From positions 5,461,222-5,525,221 of the forward strand of contig JAXIVH010000018.1 of assembly GCA_036785325.1 (NCBI GenBank): 64,000 nucleotides of DNA, in the 5' to 3' direction. Of the stretch, positions 1-8,621 are shown piece after piece. The DNA comes from Urophycis tenuis (Eukaryota; Chordata; Actinopteri; Gadiformes; Phycidae). The number at the start of each line of letters is the position of its first letter. Within the stretch, counting starts at the first letter, position 1. The position numbers and the translations under genes are program-made. The notes beneath the pieces are model-generated. The model ran no database searches. It saw only the letters and a list, made by a program, of their open reading frames with translations, and had not been told where the DNA came from.

Positions 1-118
1 CATCTGCAAATGCCTACCAATGTTTATGTGCGACACTTGCCTTCTTCAAATGTTTGTAGTTTTTCACTGATGACGGGCAACTTCCCTACTAATGTTGTAA
101 AGCGCATCAGAGGCAAGA

Positions 119-191
119 TGTTTCCGCCCGGTTTCGAACCAGGGACCTTTTGCGTGTTAGGCGAACGTGATAACCACTACACTACGGAAAC
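119..191 (-). tRNA. tRNA-Val-AAC: tRNA-Val (AAC), anticodon-stem variant
   Basis: It differs from the 6875-6947 copy at t151, which gives G41 to A and a C29-A41 mismatch in the middle of the anticodon stem. Only this AAC copy has the change. It may be impaired. Confidence 0.85.
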
Positions 192-577
192 TGCAGAACT
201 ACAGTCCTTGAGCCTCTCCAAAAAAATTGTCATTTTAAAATTCATGTGGGAACATAAGTTGACTGTTTGCTACTCAGCTTTAGATAGTGTGGCGTTCCAT
301 TTTCCAATGCCTGTAGATGTTTACTCATTCCAGGTGGCTTTCCTTATGTTGTTCCATAGTACATCAAAGGCAAGCTGATTCCGCCCGGTTACCAACCAGG
401 GACCTTTTGCATGTTAGGGAGGCGTGGTATCCACTGCACTACACATCCTGCGCAATTATGCTTCTTGCACCCCTTTAGTTATGTGGTCATTTATGAATTC
501 ATAAAGGCACTGATATCAAAAGCATGCAATGTCTACTGAAGTTAGGAAATGTTTCGCCAAACTGCTGGTAAACAGCT

Positions 578-650
578 GTTTCTGTAGTGTAGTGGTTATC
601 ACGTTCGCCTCACACGCGAAAGGTCCCCGGTTCGAAACCGGGCAGAAACA
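578..650 (+). tRNA. tRNA-Val-CAC: tRNA-Val (CAC)
   Basis: Same 73 nt as the 2267-2339 copy. The first TTTT downstream is at 807-810, 157 nt past the gene. Confidence 0.96.
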
Positions 651-1388
651 AGTCTTACCGCACACATTTAAATGTATGAGATAGGAACTAATTGAACATT
701 GCTGACTACTACTCCAATCGCGCCATCTTGTTGGCATTCCATCTCCCCATGCCTCGAGACCTCTACTCATGAAGGATCAAGGGGAAAACAAGTTGTACCG
801 GCATCATTTTGACCTTTGATACCGGAACTTGATGAGCATTAGCTGACCGCTTGATCCAAATGGGCAGTTTGGAGTTCCATCTTCAAATGCCTGTCAATGT
901 TCACTTGTGGTGGTTTGTATTCCATTGCCTGTAGATCGTTACTCATCATATGTGGCTGTCCTATTAATCTTCCAAAGTTGGTAAAAGTAAAGATCACCCA
1001 GTTTTGAACAGGGGACCTTTGACGCGTAAGTCAAACGTGATAACCACTTACAATGGAAACTGCACAATTCAGCTTCTTGTGCCTCATCGAAAATGTGGTC
1101 ATTCATGAAGGTGCTGAAATGGAAAACCTGCAATGTCCACTGAAATGATGACAATGTTCCACAAAGTCGATGCAAACAGATGTTTCTGTAGTGTAGTGGT
1201 TACCACTTACGAATTGATGTAGGTACATTGGCCGAGCGCTTGCTCCAACGCTTCAGACAGGGGTGCTTTACATCTGCCAATGCCTATCGATGTTTACTGG
1301 TGGCAGATTCCATCTTACAATGGCTACAGCTGTTTCTTCATGATATCTGGCTTCCCTGTTTGTGTTCTAAAGTGTATCATAGGCAAGA

Positions 1389-1461
1389 TGTTTCCGCCCA
1401 GTTTTGAACTGGGGACCTTTCGCATGTAAGGCGAACGTGATAACCACTACACCACGGAAAC
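1389..1461 (-). tRNA. tRNA-Val-TAC: tRNA-Val (TAC)
   Basis: Same 73 nt as the 3078-3150 copy. Confidence 0.95.
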
Positions 1462-1608
1462 AGCAAAAGCGAAGCTCTTGAGCCTCACCAAAATTGTGGT
1501 CATTTAATAATTAAGGCATGTATATTATAGCAACGGTTTGATCCAAATGTGAAGACGGTCTGCAGTTGCAATCTCATTGCGCCTCAGCAAAATGCAGGTA
1601 ATTTAAGA

Positions 1609-1928
1609 GTGAATGCAGGTACATTTGTTGACTGCTTGCTCTACAACTTTAAATGGGATATTTTTTTAGCTCTAGATGGGTTGGCGTTGCATCTGCAAAT
1701 GCCTACCAATGTTTATGTGCGACACTTGCCTTCTTCAAATGCTTGTAGTTTTTCACTGATGACGGGCAACTTCCCTACTAATGTTGTAAAGCGCATCAGA
1801 GGCAAGATGTTTCCGCCCGGTTTCGAACCAGGGACCTTTCGCGTGTTAGGCGAACGCGATAACCACTACACTACGGAAACTGCAGAACTACAGTCCTTGA
1901 GCCTCTCCAAAAAAATTGTCATTTTAAA
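1609..1928. repeat. Sub-module S1 (AAC tRNA and flanks)
   Basis: Starts with the GGTACATTTGTTGACTGCTT-type head. It then has the motif AATGCCTACCAATGTTTATG, an AGAGGCAAGATG flank, the - strand AAC tRNA, and a TTGAGCCTC...ATTGTCATTT tail. S2-S4 carry diverged versions of the same blocks in the same order, so S1-S4 are paralogues by segmental duplication. Boundaries are approximate. A T7 run on the + strand lies in the head and varies from 7 to 9 T between units. Confidence 0.75.
1808..1880 (-). tRNA. tRNA-Val-AAC: tRNA-Val (AAC), A24G variant
   Basis: Same as the 6875-6947 copy except A24 to G. This turns the U11-A24 pair of the D-stem into a U-G wobble and should be tolerated. The change is shared by units 1, 2, 3 and 35. 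Confidence 0.94.
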
Positions 1929-2064
1929 ATTCATGTGGGAACATAAGTTGACTGTTTGCTACTCAGCTTTAGATAGTGTGGCGTTCCATTTTCCAATGCC
2001 TGTAGATGTTTACTCATTCCAGGTGGCTTTCCTTATGTTGTTCTATAGTACATCAAAGGCAAGC

Positions 2065-2137
2065 TGATTCCGCCCGGTTACCAACCAGGGACCTTTTGCA
2101 TGTTAGGGAGGCGTGGTATCCACTGCACTACACATCC
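2065..2137 (-). pseudogene. Decayed tRNA-Val (AAC-like) relic
   Basis: It keeps the 73-nt length, an AAC anticodon, an A-box-like TAGTGCAGTGG and a recognisable T-arm. The acceptor arm (GGATGTG with CGGAATC) has two mismatches and two wobbles. The anticodon stem has four of five pairs broken. C56 is replaced by G in the T-loop (TTGGTAA). It cannot fold as a normal tRNA. Copies in all 37 units carry the same decay, so it was already dead before the array amplified. Positions of the other copies are in the unit entries. Confidence 0.85.
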
Positions 2138-2266
2138 TGCGCAATTATGCTTCTTGCACCCCTTTAGTTATGTGGTCATTTATGAATTCATAAAGGCACT
2201 GATATCAAAAGCATGCAATGTCTACTGAAATTAGGAAATGTTTCGCCAAACTGCTGGTAAACAGCT

Positions 2267-2339
2267 GTTTCTGTAGTGTAGTGGTTATCACGTTCGCCTC
2301 ACACGCGAAAGGTCCCCGGTTCGAAACCGGGCAGAAACA
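2267..2339 (+). tRNA. tRNA-Val-CAC: tRNA-Val (CAC), reference copy
   Basis: Valine tRNA reading GUG, and the only full tRNA of the unit on the + strand. All stems pair: GTTTCTG with CAGAAAC in the acceptor (U6-A67 where the vertebrate consensus has C6-G67), TTCGC with GCGAA around the loop CTCACAC (anticodon CAC at 34-36), and CCCGG with CCGGG around TTCGAAA. The discriminator is A73. There is no intron and no encoded CCA, as usual for a eukaryotic nuclear gene. The internal Pol III promoter is intact: A box TAGTGTAGTGG at 2274-2284 and B box GGTTCGAAACC at 2318-2328. The 3' flank reads AGTCTTACC, so no canonical TTTT terminator is close. Confidence 0.97.
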
Positions 2340-2677
2340 AGTCTTACCGCACACATTTAAATGTATGAGATAGGAACTAATTGAACATTGCTGACTACTA
2401 CTCCAATCGCGCCATCTTGTTGGCATTCCATCTCCCCATGCCTCGAGACCTCTACTCATGAAGGATCAAGGGGAAAACAAGTTGTACCGGCATCATTTTG
2501 ACCTTTGATACCGGAACTTGATGAGCATTAGCTGACCGCTTGATCCAAATGGGCAGTTTGGAGTTCCATCTTCAAATGCCTGTCAATGTTCACTTGTGGT
2601 GGTTTGTATTCCATTGCCTGTAGATCGTTACTCATCATATGTGGCTGTCCTATTAATCTTCCAAAGTTGGTAAAAGT

Positions 2678-2749
2678 AAAGATCACCCAGTTTTGAACAG
2701 GGGACCTTTGACGCGTAAGTCAAACGTGATAACCACTTACAATGGAAAC
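2678..2749 (-). pseudogene. Decayed tRNA-Val (TAC-like) relic
   Basis: It keeps the TTAC loop core (anticodon TAC), GTGGTTATCACG of the D-arm and GTTCAAAAC of the T-loop. The 3' acceptor strand reads TGATCTT in place of CGGAAAC, so the acceptor is lost. The D-arm is 1 nt short. The anticodon arm has re-paired as TTTGAC/GTCAAA, 6 bp with a 6-nt loop, which is one pair longer than a tRNA allows. It is dead as a tRNA and present in all units. Later deletions removed 15 nt in unit 4 and 23 nt in units 14, 18, 25 and 29. Confidence 0.85.
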
Positions 2750-2870
2750 TGCACAATTCAGCTTCTTGTGCCTCATCGAAAATGTGGTCATTCATGAAGG
2801 TGCTGAAATGGAAAACCTGCAATGTCCACTGAAATGATGACAATGTTCCACAAAGTCGATGCAAACAGAT

Positions 2871-2899
2871 GTTTCTGTAGTGTAGTGGTTACCACTTAC
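2871..2899 (+). pseudogene. 5' fragment of a tRNA-Val gene
   Basis: It matches tRNA-Val positions 1 to about 25 (GTTTCTGTAGTGTAGTGGTT then ACCACTTAC), including an intact A box. It then switches to unrelated GAATTGATGTAGGTAC. There is no anticodon arm, T-arm or B box. The GTTTCTG acceptor strand is the one used by the CAC gene, so it is the truncated S3 counterpart of that gene. The sequence just after the break is a hotspot for indels and for the hAT insertion. Confidence 0.85.
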
Positions 2900-3297
2900 G
2901 AATTGATGTAGGTACATTGGCCGAGCGCTTGCTCCAACGCTTCAGACAGGGGTGCTTTACATCTGCCAATGCCTATCGATGTTTACTGGTGGCAGATTCC
3001 ATCTTACAATGGCTACAGCTGTTTCTTCATGATATCTGGCTTCCCTGTTTGTGTTCTAAAGTGTATCATAGGCAAGATGTTTCCGCCCAGTTTTGAACTG
3101 GGGACCTTTCGCATGTAAGGCGAACGTGATAACCACTACACCACGGAAACAGCAAAAGCGAAGCTCTTGAGCCTCACCAAAATTGTGGTCATTTAATAAT
3201 TAAGGCATGTATATTATAGCAACGGTTTGATCCAAATGTGAAGACGGTCTGCAGTTGCAATCTCATTGCGCCTCAGCAAAATGCAGGTAATTTAAGA
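2900..3297. repeat. Sub-module S4 (TAC tRNA and flanks)
   Basis: GGTACATTGGCCGAGCGCTT head, CCAATGCCTATCGATGTTTA, ATAGGCAAGATG flank, - strand TAC tRNA, and TTGAGCCTCACC with ATTGTGGTCATTTAAT tail. The 12-bp flank before the tRNA nearly matches that of S1, so S1 and S4 look the closest pair. The stretch from 3151 to 3496 between TAC and the next AAC has no gene. Confidence 0.75.
3078..3150 (-). tRNA. tRNA-Val-TAC: tRNA-Val (TAC), reference copy
   Basis: Valine tRNA with anticodon UAC, reading GUA and by wobble GUG. Acceptor GTTTCCG pairs with CGGAAAC. The anticodon stem is TTCGC/GCGAA with loop CTTACAT. T-stem CCCAG/CTGGG is fully paired around TTCAAAA, keeping U54, U55, C56 and A58. The discriminator is A73. 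It has no intron and no CCA. The A box is TGGTGTAGTGG; the B box core GTTCAAAAC fits the GWTCRANNC consensus. The 3' flank on this strand begins TCTTGCC, with no TTTT for about 260 nt. It is divergent from, and about 180 bp from, the 5' tRNA fragment. Confidence 0.96.
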
Positions 3298-3496
3298 GTG
3301 AATGCAGGTACATTTGTTGACTGCTTGCTCTACAACTTTAAATGGGATATTTTTTTAGCTCTAGATGGGTTGGCGTTGCATCTGCAAATGCCTACCAATG
3401 TTTATGTGCGACACTTGCCTTCTTCAAATGCTTGTAGTTTTTCACTGATGACGGGCAACTTCCCTACTAATGTTGTAAAGCGCATCAGAGGCAAGA

Positions 3497-3569
3497 TGTT
3501 TCCGCCCGGTTTCGAACCAGGGACCTTTCGCGTGTTAGGCGAACGCGATAACCACTACACTACGGAAAC
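3497..3569 (-). tRNA. tRNA-Val-AAC: tRNA-Val (AAC), A24G variant
   Basis: Same as the 1808-1880 copy. Confidence 0.94.
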
Positions 3570-3955
3570 TGCAGAACTACAGTCCTTGAGCCTCTCCAAA
3601 AAAATTGTCATTTTAAAATTCATGTGGGAACATAAGTTGACTGTTTGCTACTCAGCTTTAGATAGTGTGGCGTTCCATTTTCCAATGCCTGTAGATGTTT
3701 ACTCATTCCAGGTGGCTTTCCTTATGTTGTTCTATAGTACATCAAAGGCAAGCTGATTCCGCCCGGTTACCAACCAGGGACCTTTTGCATGTTAGGGAGG
3801 CGTGGTATCCACTGCACTACACATCCTGCGCAATTATGCTTCTTGCACCCCTTTAGTTATGTGGTCATTTATGAATTCATAAAGGCACTGATATCAAAAG
3901 CATGCAATGTCTACTGAAATTAGGAAATGTTTCGCCAAACTGCTGGTAAACAGCT

Positions 3956-4028
3956 GTTTCTGTAGTGTAGTGGTTATCACGTTCGCCTCACACGCGAAAG
4001 GTCCCCGGTTCGAAACCGGGCAGAAACA
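3956..4028 (+). tRNA. tRNA-Val-CAC: tRNA-Val (CAC)
   Basis: Same 73 nt as the 2267-2339 copy. Confidence 0.96.
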
Positions 4029-4766
4029 AGTCTTACCGCACACATTTAAATGTATGAGATAGGAACTAATTGAACATTGCTGACTACTACTCCAATCGCG
4101 CCATCTTGTTGGCATTCCATCTCCCCATGCCTCGAGACCTCTACTCATGAAGGATCAAGGGGAAAACAAGTTGTACCGGCATCATTTTGACCTTTGATAC
4201 CGGAACTTGATGAGCATTAGCTGACCGCTTGATCCAAATGGGCAGTTTGGAGTTCCATCTTCAAATGCCTGTCAATGTTCACTTGTGGTGGTTTGTATTC
4301 CATTGCCTGTAGATCGTTACTCATCATATGTGGCTGTCCTATTAATCTTCCAAAGTTGGTAAAAGTAAAGATCACCCAGTTTTGAACAGGGGACCTTTGA
4401 CGCGTAAGTCAAACGTGATAACCACTTACAATGGAAACTGCACAATTCAGCTTCTTGTGCCTCATCGAAAATGTGGTCATTCATGAAGGTGCTGAAATGG
4501 AAAACCTGCAATGTCCACTGAAATGATGACAATGTTCCACAAAGTCGATGCAAACAGATGTTTCTGTAGTGTAGTGGTTACCACTTACGAATTGATGTAG
4601 GTACATTGGCCGAGCGCTTGCTCCAACGCTTCAGACAGGGGTGCTTTACATCTGCCAATGCCTATCGATGTTTACTGGTGGCAGATTCCATCTTACAATG
4701 GCTACAGCTGTTTCTTCATGATATCTGGCTTCCCTGTTTGTGTTCTAAAGTGTATCATAGGCAAGA

Positions 4767-4839
4767 TGTTTCCGCCCAGTTTTGAACTGGGGACCTTTCG
4801 CATGTAAGGCGAACGTGATAACCACTACACCACGGAAAC
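4767..4839 (-). tRNA. tRNA-Val-TAC: tRNA-Val (TAC)
   Basis: Same 73 nt as the 3078-3150 copy. Confidence 0.95.
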
Positions 4840-5185
4840 AGCAAAAGCGAAGCTCTTGAGCCTCACCAAAATTGTGGTCATTTAATAATTAAGGCATGTA
4901 TATTATAGCAACGGTTTGATCCAAATGTGAAGACGGTCTGCAGTTGCAATCTCATTGCGCCTCAGCAAAATGCAGGTCATTTAAGAGTGAATGCAGGTAC
5001 ATTTGTTGACTGCTTGCTCTACAACTTTAAATGGGATATTTTTTTAGCTCTAGATGGGTTGGCGTTGCATCTGCAAATGCCTACCAATGTTTATGTGCGA
5101 CACTTGCCTTCTTCAAATGCTTGTAGTTTTTCACTGATGACGGGCAACTTCCCTACTAATGTTGTAAAGCGCATCAGAGGCAAGA

Positions 5186-5258
5186 TGTTTCCGCCCGGTT
5201 TCGAACCAGGGACCTTTCGCGTGTTAGGCGAACGCGATAACCACTACACTACGGAAAC
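5186..5258 (-). tRNA. tRNA-Val-AAC: tRNA-Val (AAC), A24G variant
   Basis: Same as the 1808-1880 copy. Confidence 0.94.
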
Positions 5259-5644
5259 TGCAGAACTACAGTCCTTGAGCCTCTCCAAAAAAATTGTCAT
5301 TTTAAAATTCATGTGGGAACATAAGTTGACTGTTTGCTACTCAGCTTTAGATAGTGTGGCGTTCCATTTTCCAATGCCTGTAGATGTTTACTCATTCCAG
5401 GTGGCTTTCCTTATGTTGTTCTATAGTACATCAAAGGCAAGCTGATTCCGCCCGGTTACCAACCAGGGACCTTTTGCATGTTAGGGAGGCGTGGTATCCA
5501 CTGCACTACACATCCTGCGCAATTATGCTTCTTGCACCCCTTTAGTTATGTGGTCATTTATGAATTCATAAAGGCACTGATATCAAAAGCATGCAATGTC
5601 TACTGAAATTAGGAAATGTTTCGCCAAACTGCTGGTAAACAGCT

Positions 5645-5717
5645 GTTTCTGTAGTGTAGTGGTTATCACGTTCGCCTCACACGCGAAAGGTCCCCGGTTC
5701 GAAACCGGGCAGAAACA
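5645..5717 (+). tRNA. tRNA-Val-CAC: tRNA-Val (CAC)
   Basis: Same 73 nt as the 2267-2339 copy. Confidence 0.96.
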
Positions 5718-6455
5718 AGTCTTACCGCACACATTTAAATGTATGAGATAGGAACTAATTGAACACTGCTGACTACTACTCCAATCGCGCCATCTTGTTG
5801 GCATTCCATCTCCCCATGCCTCGAGACCTCTACTCATGAAGGATCAAGGGGAAAACAAGTTGTACCGGCATCATTTTGACCTTTGATACCGGAACTTGAT
5901 GAGCATTAGCTGACCGCTTGATCCAAATGGGCAGTTTGGAGTTCCATCTTCAAATGCCTGTCAATGTTCACTTGTGGTGGTTTGTATTCCATTGCCTGTA
6001 GATCGTTACTCATCATATGTGGCTGTCCTATTAATCTTCCAAAGTTGGTAAAAGTAAAGATCACCCAGTTTTGAACAGGGGACCTTTGACGCGTAAGTCA
6101 AACGTGATAACCACTTACAATGGAAACTGCACAATTCAGCTTCTTGTGCCTCATCGAAAATGTGGTCATTCATGAAGGTGCTGAAATGGAAAACCTGCAA
6201 TGTCCACTGAAATGATGACAATGTTCCACAAAGTCGATGCAAACAGATGTTTCTGTAGTGTAGTGGTTACCACTTACGAATTGATGTAGGTACATTGGCC
6301 GAGCGCTTGCTCCAACGCTTCAGACAGGGGTGCTTTACATCTGCCAATGCCTATCGATGTTTACTGGTGGCAGATTCCATCTTACAATGGCTACAGCTGT
6401 TTCTTCATGATATCTGGCTTCCCTGTTTGTGTTCTAAAGTGTATCATAGGCAAGA

Positions 6456-6528
6456 TGTTTCCGCCCAGTTTTGAACTGGGGACCTTTCGCATGTAAGGCG
6501 AACGTGATAACCACTACACCACGGAAAC
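6456..6528 (-). tRNA. tRNA-Val-TAC: tRNA-Val (TAC)
   Basis: Same 73 nt as the 3078-3150 copy. Confidence 0.95.
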
Positions 6529-6874
6529 AGCAAAAGCGAAGCTCTTGAGCCTCACCAAAATTGTGGTCATTTAATAATTAAGGCATGTATATTATAGCAA
6601 CGGTTTGATCCAAATGTGAAGACGGTCTGCAGTTGCAATCTCATTGCGCCTCAGCAAAATGCAGGTCATTTAAGAGTGAATGCAGGTACATTTGTTGACT
6701 GCTTGCTCTACAACTTTAAATGGGATATTTTTTTAGCTCTAGATGGGTTGGCGTTGCATCTGCAAATGCCTACCAATGTTTATGTGCGACACTTGCCTTC
6801 TTCAAATGCTTGTAGTTTTTCACTGATGACGGGCAACTTCCCTACTAATGTTGTAAAGCGCATCAGAGGCAAGA

Positions 6875-6947
6875 TGTTTCCGCCCGGTTTCGAACCAGGG
6901 ACCTTTCGCGTGTTAGGCGAACGTGATAACCACTACACTACGGAAAC
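6875..6947 (-). tRNA. tRNA-Val-AAC: tRNA-Val (AAC), reference copy
   Basis: Valine tRNA whose A34 is expected to be edited to inosine, reading GUU, GUC and GUA. Acceptor GTTTCCG/CGGAAAC, anticodon stem TTCGC/GCGAA with loop CTAACAC, T-stem CCTGG/CCGGG with one U51-G63 wobble, T-loop TTCGAAA, and discriminator A73. It has no intron and no encoded CCA. A box TAGTGTAGTGG and B box GGTTCGAAACC are intact. The body differs from the vertebrate tRNA-Val-AAC consensus as I remember it only at position 51. The 3' flank begins TCTTGCC, and the first TTTT on this strand is more than 200 nt away. The next element upstream on this strand is the decayed relic, so it does not share a short promoter region with CAC. 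Confidence 0.97.
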
Positions 6948-7333
6948 TGCAGAACTACAGTCCTTGAGCCTCTCCAAAAAAATTGTCATTTTAAAATTCA
7001 TGTGGGAACATAAGTTGACTGTTTGCTACTCAGCTTTAGATAGTGTGGCGTTCCATTTTCCAATGCCTGTAGATGTTTACTCATTCCAGGTGGCTTTCCT
7101 TATGTTGTTCTATAGTACATCAAAGGCAAGCTGATTCCGCCCGGTTACCAACCAGGGACCTTTTGCATGTTAGGGAGGCGTGGTATCCACTGCACTACAC
7201 ATCCTGCGCAATTATGCTTCTTGCACCCCTTTAGTTATGTGGTCATTTATGAATTCATAAAGGCACTGATATCAAAAGCATGCAATGTCTACTGAAATTA
7301 GGAAATGTTTCGCCAAACTGCTGGTAACCAGCT

Positions 7334-7406
7334 GTTTCTGTAGTGTAGTGGTTATCACGTTCGCCTCACACGCGAAAGGTCCCCGGTTCGAAACCGGGCA
7401 GAAACA
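7334..7406 (+). tRNA. tRNA-Val-CAC: tRNA-Val (CAC)
   Basis: Same 73 nt as the 2267-2339 copy. Confidence 0.96.
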
Positions 7407-8129
7407 AGTCTTACCGCACACATTTAAATGTATGAGATAGGAACTAATTGAACATTGCTGACTACTACTCCAATCGCGCCATCTTGTTGGCATTCCATCT
7501 CCCCATGCCTCGAGACCTCTACTCATGAAGGATCAAGGGGAAAACAAGTTGTACCGGCATCATTTTGACCTTTGATACCGGAACTTGATGAGCATTAGCT
7601 GACCGCTTGATCCAAATGGGCAGTTTGGAGTTCCATCTTCAAATGCCTGTCAATGTTCACTTGTGGTGGTTTGTATTCCATTGCCTGTAGATCGTTACTC
7701 ATCATATGTGGCTGTCCTATTAATCTTCCAAAGTTGGTAAAAGTAAAGATCACCCAGTTTTGAACAGGGGACCAAACGTGATAACCACTTACAATGGAAA
7801 CTGCACAATTCAGCTTCTTGTGCCTCATCGAAAATGTGGTCATTCATGAAGGTGCTGAAATGGAAAACCTGCAATGTCCACTGAAATTATGACAATGTTC
7901 CACAAAGTCGATGCAAACAGATGTTTCTGTAGTGTAGTGGTTACCACTTACGAATTGATGTAGGTACATTGGCCGAGCGCTTGCTCCAACGCTTCAGACA
8001 GGGGTGCTTTACATCTGCCAATGCCTATCGATGTTTACTGGTGGCAGATTCCATCTTACAATGGCTACAGCTGTTTCTTCATGATATCTGGCTTCCCTGT
8101 TTGTGTTCTAAAGTGTATCATAGGCAAGA

Positions 8130-8202
8130 TGTTTCCGCCCAGTTTTGAACTGGGGACCTTTCGCATGTAAGGCGAACGTGATAACCACTACACCACGGAA
8201 AC
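8130..8202 (-). tRNA. tRNA-Val-TAC: tRNA-Val (TAC)
   Basis: Same 73 nt as the 3078-3150 copy. Confidence 0.95.
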
Positions 8203-8548
8203 AGCAAAAGCGAAGCTCTTGAGCCTCACCAAAATTGTGGTCATTTAATAATTAAGGCATGTATATTATAGCAACGGTTTGATCCAAATGTGAAGAAGGT
8301 CTGCAGTTGCAATCTCATTGCGCCTCAGCAAAATGCAGGTCATTTAAGAGTGAATGCAGGTACATTTGTTGACTGCTTGCTCTACAACTTTAAATGGGAT
8401 ATTTTTTTAGCTCTAGATGGGTTGGCGTTGCATCTGCAAATGCCTACCAATGTTTATGTGCGACACTTGCCTTCTTCAAATGCTTGTAGTTTTTCACTGA
8501 TGACGGGCAACTTCCCTACTAATGTTGTAAAGCGCATCAGAGGCAAGA

Positions 8549-8621
8549 TGTTTCCGCCCGGTTTCGAACCAGGGACCTTTCGCGTGTTAGGCGAACGTGA
8601 TAACCACTACACTACGGAAAC
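8549..8621 (-). tRNA. tRNA-Val-AAC: tRNA-Val (AAC)
   Basis: Same 73 nt as the 6875-6947 copy. Confidence 0.96.

Larger units (their letters stand above)
1..1548. repeat. Unit 0 (5'-truncated by window edge)
   Basis: The unit begins inside sub-module S1. It holds decayed AAC-like tRNA 376-448 (-), decayed TAC-like tRNA 989-1060 (-) and 5' tRNA fragment 1182-1210 (+), in addition to the three full tRNAs listed separately. Confidence 0.95.
1929..2499. repeat. Sub-module S2 (decayed AAC-like tRNA plus CAC tRNA)
   Basis: It repeats the S1 block order: a TTGACTGTTTGCT head, CCAATGCCTGTAGATGTTTA, a GGCAAGCTG flank, a - strand tRNA relic, and a TGTGGTCATTTATGAA tail. It then adds CAATGTCTACTGAA and the + strand CAC tRNA. 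The 5' ends of the two tRNAs face each other 129 bp apart. S3 has the same divergent pair in a more decayed state. From 2340 to 2677 no gene is visible; this stretch is the S2 tail and S3 head. Confidence 0.7.
2500..2899. repeat. Sub-module S3 (decayed TAC-like tRNA plus 5' tRNA fragment)
   Basis: It has the same block order as S2: a GCTGACCGCTTGATCCAAA head, CCATTGCCTGTAGATCGTTA, a - strand relic, an AATGTGGTCATTCATGAA tail, CAATGTCCACTGAAATGATG, then a + strand tRNA start cut off after about 29 nt. The relic pair is 121 bp apart, close to the 129 bp of S2. This supports an ancestral duplication of a divergent tRNA pair. Confidence 0.7.
1549..3237. repeat. Unit 1 (1,689 bp, reference unit)
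   Basis: First complete unit. It holds AAC tRNA 1808-1880 (-), decayed AAC-like 2065-2137 (-), CAC tRNA 2267-2339 (+), decayed TAC-like 2678-2749 (-), 5' tRNA fragment 2871-2899 (+) and TAC tRNA 3078-3150 (-). It is split below into sub-modules S1-S4. Units 1-3 are almost identical to each other and share the A24G change in their AAC gene. Confidence 0.95.
3238..4926. repeat. Unit 2 (1,689 bp)
   Basis: Decayed AAC-like 3754-3826 (-), decayed TAC-like 4367-4438 (-), 5' fragment 4560-4588 (+). Nearly identical to unit 1. Confidence 0.95.
4927..6615. repeat. Unit 3 (1,689 bp)
   Basis: Decayed AAC-like 5443-5515 (-), decayed TAC-like 6056-6127 (-), 5' fragment 6249-6277 (+). Its head reads GCAGGTCATTT where units 1-2 read GCAGGTAATTT. 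Confidence 0.95.
6616..8289. repeat. Unit 4 (1,674 bp)
   Basis: Decayed AAC-like 7132-7204 (-), decayed TAC-like 7745-7801 (-, 15-bp deletion across its anticodon arm), 5' fragment 7923-7951 (+). Carries GGTAACCAGC just before the CAC gene, as do units 6, 10 and 11. Confidence 0.95.

Noticed and set aside
1521..1530. TATATTATAG as a TATA box for the TAC gene
   Set aside because: It lies 60-70 bp upstream of the gene on the - strand, too far for a usual Pol III upstream TATA element, and nothing comparable precedes AAC or CAC at a fixed distance.
1589..1592. AAAA (TTTT on the - strand) as the terminator of the AAC gene
   Set aside because: It is about 215 nt beyond the mature 3' end; vertebrate pre-tRNA trailers are normally much shorter.
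1549..2067. 172-codon open frame repeated in most units (+ strand)
   Set aside because: It runs antisense through the AAC tRNA; the recurring PPGFEPGTF...NHYTTET stretch is a translated tRNA-Val complement. It starts at GTG, its length changes with the T-run and 9-bp indel, and other units end it early or break the frame. Not a gene.
2205..2459. 84-codon open frame on the - strand
   Set aside because: It crosses the CAC tRNA in antisense. Its conservation follows the tRNA and the repeat, with no domain, signal or codon pattern.
2628..2864. 78-codon (or 64-codon) open frame on the - strand
   Set aside because: It overlaps the TAC relic. The start codon moves with a single substitution, and 15-bp or 23-bp deletions and a stop in unit 20 occur without compensation.
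1609..3297. Sub-modules as tRNA-derived SINEs
   Set aside because: Similarity extends on both sides of the tRNA, there is no A-rich or short-repeat tail and no target-site duplication around the modules, and the tRNAs have complete 3' halves. Segmental duplication explains them better.
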